From HXMU1420-2 sp017643305 (GTDB lineage: Bacteria; Pseudomonadota; Alphaproteobacteria; Rhodobacterales; Rhodobacteraceae), in the NCBI GenBank assembly GCA_965217135.1, contig OZ244249.1:248001-312000 (forward strand): 64,000 nt of DNA, given 5' to 3'. This document shows, piece after piece, positions 58,209 to 64,000 of this stretch. The notes below the pieces were generated by a model, which saw nothing but the letters and a program-made list of their open reading frames with translations, did no database searches and was not told where the DNA came from. A program made the translations under genes and the position numbers. Numbering within the stretch: the first letter of the stretch is position 1; each line of letters starts with the position of its first letter.

Positions 58209-60425
58209 TTATGGCCTGCTATTCGAAGTGAAGCGGCGGAGGATGTTTTCTAGCATTTTTGACACTCCGTTTTGACATGCGTTGCTGATCAGGCTCCCAC
58301 AGAATGTGATAGAACCAACCGAAAACAACTCGCCCCCGCCCTCAAGCTGAGAATATATAATCTCGGACCGGATGAGGTCTTCTGGTGGTTCGCCAGTGAC
58401 TGTGTGGAGATGACTGAGTAGCTCTTCAGGCACTGCCACGAAGCTGTCACCATGATCGGTGCTGACCGCAAGAATGACAGTATTTTCGGGCGTACCAAGC
58501 GCCGTATCGGAACGGTCCAGTTCAAAGCCAGCAGCCCCTCCGCCCGAGTACCCGTAGTCGCCAAGGTGTTCCTCCGAGACGCCGTCGAATATCCATGAAT
58601 ACTCGGGCTCAAAAGACGCGTTGGTGCGGAGATAGTAGCTTCCATCAAACACGCCCTGCGCAGAAAATCCTACGCCGACCAGTGCCTGTGGCGGGCGCCC
58701 ATTACGTCGCCACAGGCCGCCATAGCCGCCATCCAACTGGTGGTACGCTTCACCGGCATTTGCAGCCCAGGCCCGGATGCCGCCCTCGGTCCGGCGTATC
58801 TCGATAACACCGGGCTGCTCTGGTCTTCGAGCGATACGCCAATAAAATCCATTGCCACCAAGATAGACCAGCTTTCCACCGGTATCTCGGTACGTCTGCA
58901 GCGCGTTGAGCATTCGCGGGGTGTGATACTCAGGATGTGACCCGGTGACGACCGTTTGATACCCGTCCAGCAATTGAGCGCCGCCATCGTCCAAATCTTC
59001 ATCTGTGACAATGTCGAACGCGAACTGCTTTTGCTCCAGCCAATATGTGAGATGCGTGTCCGCCGGGAAGTGTCTGAGGCCTGAACCGCGCGGATCGTCA
59101 AACGTCAGATATCCCGGTCGCATCGAAAGCACGGGCCGCAAGCGGGATGATAGGCTTATGCCAGTGCCGTCTGGGTGATAATTGTAGGTCGATCTGCCGT
59201 AAATCGGGTAATCATCTGCATTGGGAGCTGCCCCCCAGTCGCTCATCCGCGCTCTGAACGCTGTATCGGTGTTTCCACGCGCATGATTGGCATATGCCAG
59301 ATGGGTAAGCGTTGATGCCAATACGCAAATCGGGGCTTTAGTCGCTCCAAATGTGGGCAAAACGTAGAAAGGGAGCACGTCGCTTCCATCCGAGCTGGTT
59401 AGCCGAACGCCATAGATGCCGCTGGGCACGTCGTCCGGAAGATGCACCTCGAAATCGGTGTCCCAGTGGCAGTCGGACAGGTCGTCCTCATGAAAATGAA
59501 TTGCGGCATAGTGATGGGGCACAACTTGCCAATCCATTGCTGTTCCGTCCCATTGGACGCCGCGAACGGCCCGGGTTGGTAAGTTCACCAGACGGCCAGC
59601 CAATCCGTACGGCCCGCAATCCATTATACTTGACGTATTAATCCCTTGAGAAAAATCCCAACTGGCCGCGAGCGTGCCTGCGCGTTGCCCATCGTCGGCC
59701 ATTGGGCGTACAAAATGGAGTTTCGGCGCCTCTATACGGCCATTGAAATGCGCGTGCGAGACGTCTTGGTCCAAGCGTGCTGCAAATGAGAGCCTCAATG
59801 GCCCACCAAATTCGCCAAGGGGTGCTTGCCGTTCAGTACGCCGTTCGAGACCGCTGGGCACGGATGAATACCCAAGCTCAATACGTCCGCTGGAGCGATC
59901 ATAGCCTGCCCAGACGCGCACCCAGTCCTTTGGTTGGACCCCGTGTTTCAGGTCAACCGTTTCAAAGTGCCCGTGTTCATCTATGTGGCAGAACCGTAGG
60001 TCCTCAGTGCTCATTTCCAATCGCCAACCGGAACCATCGGGGCAACTTGCGGCGGCTATTGTAGATGGCAGGTCGCGCAGCAGCCAAGGTTGCACATATG
60101 TCGAGAACCAAAGCACGGGTGCAGAGAACACCCGGTGTGTTGGGACCACTGCGTAAGAACCTCGATCGATTGGCTGGGAGCGTGCTTTGTAGGTTCCGGC
60201 ACCGAAATCCTGCTGCTCGTAGATCAAGCCGGGGCCGGACGGGTTTGGATCACCGCAAACAATTCTTACGATGTCAGCCTCATATTGGCCCCCGCCTTGT
60301 GTACTGACCTTGACTTCGATCTTCTGACCTGGCCGTCCGGATAGCCGATCAAGATACCCTGTAATCGGCAATACTCGGGCGAGGTCTTCCCGTGTGGTGG
60401 GTTCGGGTTGGCCGGGCGCGCGCAT
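58209..60425 (-). CDS. N,N-dimethylformamidase large (beta) subunit homologue
   Basis: The 738-residue protein fits the DMFase large subunit in size and order: an N-terminal lectin/LamG-like region with VTGYLDRLSGRPGQKIEVKV-type start (ITGYLDRLSGRPGQ), a middle jelly-roll and a C-terminal amidohydrolase-like core. Core motifs include HLAYANHARGN (Tyr378), STYNYHPDGTG (Tyr414/416) and TGSHPEYHTPRM (Glu499). In characterised DMFase the mononuclear iron is held by two Tyr and one Glu with similar spacing, so these are the candidate ligands. DMFase hydrolyses dimethylformamide; the real substrate here may be another N-alkyl amide. The usual small subunit gene is not visible nearby. Its ATG overlaps the aminotransferase stop by 1 nt (TAATG). 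Confidence 0.85.
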   Translation of the reverse strand: MRAPGQPEPTTREDLARVLPITGYLDRLSGRPGQKIEVKVSTQGGGQYEADIVRIVCGDPNPSGPGLIYEQQDFGAGTYKARSQPIDRGSYAVVPTHRVFSAPVLWFSTYVQPWLLRDLPSTIAAASCPDGSGWRLEMSTEDLRFCHIDEHGHFETVDLKHGVQPKDWVRVWAGYDRSSGRIELGYSSVPSGLERRTERQAPLGEFGGPLRLSFAARLDQDVSHAHFNGRIEAPKLHFVRPMADDGQRAGTLAASWDFSQGINTSSIMDCGPYGLAGRLVNLPTRAVRGVQWDGTAMDWQVVPHHYAAIHFHEDDLSDCHWDTDFEVHLPDDVPSGIYGVRLTSSDGSDVLPFYVLPTFGATKAPICVLASTLTHLAYANHARGNTDTAFRARMSDWGAAPNADDYPIYGRSTYNYHPDGTGISLSSRLRPVLSMRPGYLTFDDPRGSGLRHFPADTHLTYWLEQKQFAFDIVTDEDLDDGGAQLLDGYQTVVTGSHPEYHTPRMLNALQTYRDTGGKLVYLGGNGFYWRIARRPEQPGVIEIRRTEGGIRAWAANAGEAYHQLDGGYGGLWRRNGRPPQALVGVGFSAQGVFDGSYYLRTNASFEPEYSWIFDGVSEEHLGDYGYSGGGAAGFELDRSDTALGTPENTVILAVSTDHGDSFVAVPEELLSHLHTVTGEPPEDLIRSEIIYSQLEGGGELFSVGSITFCGSLISNACQNGVSKMLENILRRFTSNSRP

Positions 60426-61822
60426 TACCCGGCGTCCATTTGGGTTTCAAAATCACGCAGAGTGGTGGCCAGGCCATCCGCAATCTCTTCGACTTGATCA
60501 GAGGTGACAATCAACGGCGGCGCGATCATCAGCCAGTCGCCGAAATCGCCGTAACTGGTTCGTCTGCAATAAACTGCAAGGCCATTGGCTCGGGCAAGTT
60601 TTTGAAAGAGAGCTGGCGCATTGAGTTCCAGGGGAAGGCGCGCCTTGCTCTCCTGATCCGCGACGAGTTCCATGGCGAGCAGCAGACCGCTGCCCCGCAC
60701 GTCACCCAATATTCGAGACTGGCCCTTCAGCGCCTCTAGAGAAGCGACCAATTCAGTGCCACGCGCCCTAGCATTAGCAACCAAATCACGTTCGACGACT
60801 TCGGTCAGAACCGCGTGGCCAACGGCGCAGGAAAGTGGGTTTGAAAAATAGGTGAAGCCATTCATGAACCCCCCCGCGCCTGCCACCGTGGAGACGATCC
60901 TGTCCGACGCCAGAATAGCACCCATTGGCGTGTAGCCAGCAGCGATACCTTTTGCGAGGACAACGATGTCCGCGCGCGCGCCGGGCCAGTGATCGCTGGC
61001 CAGAAAGGTCCCGGTGCGTCCGGCGCCACTCATCACTTCGTCGTGGATCAAAAGCACGCCATATTTGTCGCAAATGCGTCGCACCTCGTTCACATAGATT
61101 GGCTCTGGCACCACCGCGCCAGTGGCAAGCCCGCCAATCGGTTCCATGATGAAAGCCAGCACAGTTTCCGGCCCTTCCGAGACAATTTTCTCTTCAAGTG
61201 CTGCTGCGCAGTGACGCGCATAGCTTGCAACGGTGTGATTGTCCGGTATTCGATACGTCAGCGGTGCAGGCACCTTTGGCATGTCGTGCAGCATAGGGCC
61301 GAAAACATCTTGCATATGGCGGTCTGACGTTAGCGTCAAAGCGCCGAGTGTGCCGCCATGATAGCTGGGCGTACGCGAAATGACTTTCCAGCGTTCGGAC
61401 TGATTTATCGCCAGGGCGTATTGGCGTGCCAGTTTGATGGATGATTCCACCGCCTCGCTGCCACCCGACACAAAGAACGCACGCTCCAATCCTGTTCCGG
61501 CCAACCCTGTCAGAAGATCTGCAAGAGCTTCGTTCGCTTCGCTTTCAAACTGGCCTGGAAAGGCAAAGGCGGCGCGTTCGGCTTGTGTCCGCATGGCTTC
61601 CAGAACACGCGGATTGCCGGAACCGAGGTTGTTGGCGACAGGCCCCGATGAAACGTCGATGTAACGGTTCCCCTCGGTATCCCAAAAATATATCCCCTCG
61701 CCGTGTGAAATCCGGGGCAAACGCGGTGTTCCACGAGGGGCGAGAAATACCTGAACGGGCTCGCCATACGGTTTGACGCCCAGGCTGGGCCGATTTTGCT
61801 CGAGTGCGGTGCCATTTTCCAT
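60425..61822 (-). CDS. Class III PLP-dependent aminotransferase
   Basis: The 465-residue enzyme has AFFVSGGSEAVESSIKLARQY, PSYHGGTLGAL, the PLP-contact Asp261 in LLIHDEVMSGAGRTG and Schiff-base Lys291 in VVLAKGIAAGYTPMGA. This is the omega-amino-acid/diamine class; the GGTLGAL and AKGIAAGY variants occur in taurine-, beta-alanine- and polyamine-type transaminases. It transfers an amino group between an amine or amino acid and a 2-oxo acid. It is first in a two-gene unit with the DMFase-like gene (TAATG overlap), so the pair probably act on the same N-containing compound: amide cleavage and amine transfer. Confidence 0.92.
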   Translation of the reverse strand: MENGTALEQNRPSLGVKPYGEPVQVFLAPRGTPRLPRISHGEGIYFWDTEGNRYIDVSSGPVANNLGSGNPRVLEAMRTQAERAAFAFPGQFESEANEALADLLTGLAGTGLERAFFVSGGSEAVESSIKLARQYALAINQSERWKVISRTPSYHGGTLGALTLTSDRHMQDVFGPMLHDMPKVPAPLTYRIPDNHTVASYARHCAAALEEKIVSEGPETVLAFIMEPIGGLATGAVVPEPIYVNEVRRICDKYGVLLIHDEVMSGAGRTGTFLASDHWPGARADIVVLAKGIAAGYTPMGAILASDRIVSTVAGAGGFMNGFTYFSNPLSCAVGHAVLTEVVERDLVANARARGTELVASLEALKGQSRILGDVRGSGLLLAMELVADQESKARLPLELNAPALFQKLARANGLAVYCRRTSYGDFGDWLMIAPPLIVTSDQVEEIADGLATTLRDFETQMDAG

Positions 61823-62369
61823 TCGTTGCGTTTCCTATGCGCTGAATCGCGACCTCTGAGGCCTAGTTCCGTTGGGGTAGAATCACCGAAGCTGCGTCTT
61901 GAGGCTATAGCGAACTTTAAGATGGATGGAGGAACACGGGGCGTAGGGGTGGGACGCCGAAAATCGGATGTTTCTGGGGACATGCTTGGAGCTTTGACAA
62001 GCAACCACCTTGGGCTCCCAGCGGACCTGCTCAACGATCCTGATGTGGACCTGTTACCTTTTGAAACCGCTCCTTTGGCTTGGTGTTTTGCCCCAAAGTA
62101 AACACATCATGGCCCGTCAACCAAACCAAGAGTTCCACGCAGAGGCAGTTCTGATCGCGCCAAATGTTTCAGGTTTTGAGCCAAGCTAGCGGGTGTTCCG
62201 GGATTGGAGTTCCAAGGAAAACAATAAAACCGGATTGTCGGGAAACTCCTCCCAAATGTGCATCGCTGCTGCTGTAGTCTGTCAGCCCGCGTTTGATGAA
62301 CTTTGGCCGGCACAGTGTTTCTGATTGACGTGTTGATTTGCCACTTCCGAGAAGAAGGGAAACCCAGTC
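61823..62369. other. Divergent promoter region between aminotransferase and 2OG oxygenase genes
   Basis: No convincing gene in 547 nt. Short frames on both strands lack protein-like character. The region must hold the promoters of both flanking units, but I cannot single out boxes or an operator with confidence. Confidence 0.45.
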
Positions 62370-63059
62370 ATGTTTAATTTCGACCCTGGCCAATACCGAT
62401 CCGACTTAGAGAAAAATGGCTTTGCGCACCTCAAGGGTGTTCTTACACCCGAATTCGTGTCTCATGTGAAACGTTTTCTGGCGGAAGCGCTGAGTGAAGC
62501 CGAAAAGGAAAGCCAAGACTGGAAGATCGAAGGCAAGAAACGCCAGTTCGTCTTTGAGTTTCCGTCCGACGAAGACGCAGATAGGTTCCGTCGCGGCATG
62601 TCGCGTCTGACGGGGATTGCCATCGATGATTTCACGATTTCGGAGCGGCATCTGAAGGTCTACGATGATCGGGCGAACCCGTATCCCGCACCGCACAAAG
62701 ATCGGTCCGCCTCGCAATACTCTATCGGTCTACCCGTTGATCTGGCGGATCGTTCCACTGTCTGTGTGTTTCCTGATCTCGAGCCGGGCCACAATGAAGA
62801 GGATCATGCGGTTTTCCTCGAGGACGAAGATCAGGGTGGGATCGACGCGCTCTATGCCTCCAAACAGGCAATCATGCTGAATGAGCAGATCGGCGATGTG
62901 GTGATCTTTCTTGGATCAACGCTTTTCCACGAACGCGTCCGTGCGGCTGGCACAGCCGTGTTGTACTTCAAAGTGAACGCTGCCGGGATCGACCCGCTGG
63001 GCGAAAACATCTATGCGCGTGAGGATTTGTCGGAGGCTGTGGCCGTCGCGGCAGAGTAG
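62370..63059 (+). CDS. 2OG-Fe(II) dioxygenase family protein
   Basis: The 229-residue protein shows the facial triad of Fe(II)/2-oxoglutarate oxygenases: His109 and Asp111 in PAPHKDRSASQYSIGLPV, and His187 in FLGSTLFHERVRAAG, with Arg191 a candidate 2OG-carboxylate ligand. The fold is phytanoyl-CoA-dioxygenase/prolyl-hydroxylase-like. It starts at ATG 62370, with GAAGGGAA upstream. No partner gene is adjacent; the divergent DMFase/aminotransferase unit is the nearest. Oxidative N-dealkylation or hydroxylation are possible roles; nothing fixes the substrate. Confidence 0.82.
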   Translation: MFNFDPGQYRSDLEKNGFAHLKGVLTPEFVSHVKRFLAEALSEAEKESQDWKIEGKKRQFVFEFPSDEDADRFRRGMSRLTGIAIDDFTISERHLKVYDDRANPYPAPHKDRSASQYSIGLPVDLADRSTVCVFPDLEPGHNEEDHAVFLEDEDQGGIDALYASKQAIMLNEQIGDVVIFLGSTLFHERVRAAGTAVLYFKVNAAGIDPLGENIYAREDLSEAVAVAAE

Positions 63060-63112
63060 GCATGAGGTCAAAAATTGCCTGGTGCCAACAGCTTCAATCA
63101 GAGCTTAGAATC

Positions 63113-63138
63113 AGCCCATCTCTCGGTGGGCTTTTTTG
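63113..63138 (+). terminator. Rho-independent terminator after the 2OG oxygenase gene
   Basis: Arms AGCCCA (63113-63118) and TGGGCT (63127-63132) with an 8-nt loop, followed directly by TTTTT. Distance from the stop is about 54 nt. Confidence 0.8.
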
Positions 63139-63350
63139 TTGGTGCCATGGTCAGTTGTTTCGGCAGCGGGCACAATCGCGGTCTGGACCCGCGCGCGTTT
63201 CATCAAAACCGACAGAATGGCGGGTTTTCAAAAGATTTTTCGTCTTTTCTGCGATCAGCCCCCTGTAACCCGTCATGACCTTTGAGACAGACGGTGTTGT
63301 TTTGCTAAGCGAGTGTCTTTCGCTCATCGTAATCCTTGAAGGGATACGAG

Positions 63351-63722
63351 ATGAGAACGAAGACAGGGCCGAATGGATCGGCTGACAAACACGTCAAAGA
63401 GATCAAGCGTAAGACGCGGCGGCAGTTTTCTGCCGAGGAGAAGATCCGGATTGTTCTGGATGGCCTGCGTGGAGAGAGTTCAATTTCTGAGCTTTGCCGC
63501 CGTGAAGGGATAGCAGAGAGCCTGTATTACAATTGGTCGAAGGACTTCATGGAGGCGGGTAAGAAGCGGCTGGCTGGTGATACGGCCCGTCAAGCGACGT
63601 CCAGCGAAGTCACCAGCTTGAAGCGCGAAGCCCGGGATCTGAAGGAAGTTGTGGCTGAGCAGACACTGGAACTGCGTCTTCTCAAAAAAAGCATGCTCGC
63701 GGATGGGGACGACCCGGAATGA
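63351..63722 (+). CDS. IS3-family transposase OrfA
   Basis: The 123-residue protein has the IS3/IS911-like HTH: FSAEEKIRIVLDGLRGESSI, SELCRREGIAESLYYNWSKDF, MEAGKKRLAGDTARQATSSE, then a leucine-zipper-like helix KREARDLKEVVAEQTLELRL. It binds the IS ends. The ATG at 63351 has GAAGGG upstream. Its stop overlaps the OrfB ATG (ATGA), giving coupled or frameshifted expression. It is intact, unlike the copy at 54.7 kb. The left end of the element between 63139 and 63350 is not certain. Confidence 0.92.
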   Translation: MRTKTGPNGSADKHVKEIKRKTRRQFSAEEKIRIVLDGLRGESSISELCRREGIAESLYYNWSKDFMEAGKKRLAGDTARQATSSEVTSLKREARDLKEVVAEQTLELRLLKKSMLADGDDPE

Positions 63723-64000
63723 GGTATCCTGCATCAGAGAAGCTGGAGATCATCAGCCTGGTCGAGGGGTCTCATCTGCCGGTCAAGCGCACCCTGGAGA
63801 AGCTGGGCGTATCGCGTCCGACTTTCTATCGATGGTATGATCGGTTTTTGCAGCTTGGCGAAGCTGGGCTTGCAGATCGCAAATCGCATCCGGGCCGCGT
63901 CTGGAACCGCATTCCGGATACGGTGCGCCAGGCCATGTTGGAGATGGCATTGGCCAGACCGGAGCTGAGCCCGCGAGAACTTGCTGTGACCTTCACGGAC
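63719..64000 (+). CDS. IS3-family transposase OrfB (3' part beyond right edge)
   Basis: Ninety-four codons are open to the window edge: MRYPASEKLEIISLVEGSHL, PVKRTLEKLGVSRPTFYRWY, DRKSHPGRVWNRIPDTVRQA, LARPELSPRELAVTFTD. This is the N-terminal HTH_21 part of an IS3-family OrfB; the DDE integrase core lies beyond. Its ATG overlaps the OrfA stop by 4 nt. Whether the element is complete cannot be judged from the window. Confidence 0.9.
   Translation, partial: MRYPASEKLEIISLVEGSHLPVKRTLEKLGVSRPTFYRWYDRFLQLGEAGLADRKSHPGRVWNRIPDTVRQAMLEMALARPELSPRELAVTFTD

Noticed and set aside
61796..62101. 101-codon plus-strand frame and a 174-codon minus-strand frame upstream of the aminotransferase
   Set aside because: Both overlap the aminotransferase start or each other and have no family-like sequence; the region is better read as a promoter region.
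1..64000. CRISPR array, restriction-modification, toxin-antitoxin or retron-type systems
   Set aside because: No regularly spaced repeats, nuclease or methylase motifs, reverse transcriptase or paired small toxin genes were found; the lone small HTH gene at 37.5 kb has no partner.

Overview
The window looks like chromosome from a Roseobacter-group alphaproteobacterium (Rhodobacteraceae). The evidence is the divergent hemC/hemE pair, an alphaproteobacterial elongator tRNA-Met, a high density of TRAP (DctP and TAXI type) and sugar ABC importers, and abundant FCD-GntR, IclR and GcvA-type LysR regulators. This placement is inferred from gene content and style; no rRNA is present.

Layout. Positions 1-6.8 kb are mostly housekeeping: the edge of a sugar ABC permease, a beta-propeller gene whose signal peptide carries an amber codon, an RraA-family gene, a LysR regulator, a fatty acid desaturase, hemC, hemE and tRNA-Met. 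Just after the tRNA the character changes: about 0.5 kb of non-coding, hairpin-rich DNA is followed by more than 55 kb of catabolic gene cassettes, each with its own importer and local regulator, interspersed with IS3-family fragments and decayed genes. This resembles a catabolic genomic island or plastic zone starting at the tRNA.

Cassettes. (A) 7.3-14.1 kb: TAXI-TRAP importer, class III CoA-transferase and a citrate-synthase-fold lyase, divergent from an IclR regulator and an SMP-30 lactonase, with a palindromic operator between. (B) 14.4-19.7 kb: ribose-type ABC importer with an epimerase/dehydrogenase and a mutarotase-like protein. (C) 20.6-31.3 kb: a 13-gene run with lactonase, second ABC importer, dehydrogenases, VOC and cupin proteins, RraA, NIPSNAP, and the sugar-acid enzymes DgoK and DgoA. 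B and C flank an FCD-GntR regulator and share a CATCTGA/TCAGATG-type operator. (D) 31.4-37.0 kb: TakP-like TRAP importer plus FMN-dependent 2-hydroxyacid dehydrogenase with its own GntR. (E) 39-45 kb: TetR with an alpha/beta hydrolase, and LysR with a GMC oxidoreductase and an enolase-superfamily dehydratase. (F) 46.2-54.4 kb: amidase, SDR, flavin monooxygenase, UTRA-GntR, isocitrate-lyase/PEP-mutase family lyase, arylmalonate-decarboxylase/maleate-isomerase-fold protein and a TAXI importer. One conserved palindrome lies in both divergent promoter regions of F. (G) 56.7-63.1 kb: MDR oxidoreductase, a dimethylformamidase large-subunit homologue coupled to a class III aminotransferase, and a 2OG-Fe(II) oxygenase.

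The most interesting candidates for undescribed biology are cassette F, whose AMDase/maleate-isomerase-like protein lacks the usual cysteines; the DMFase-like/aminotransferase pair with no small subunit; and two decayed rep-like gene copies in inverted orientation at 38.4 and 55.4 kb, the second inside an IS/rep/DUF1254 mosaic. No CRISPR array, rRNA or classical defence system was seen.
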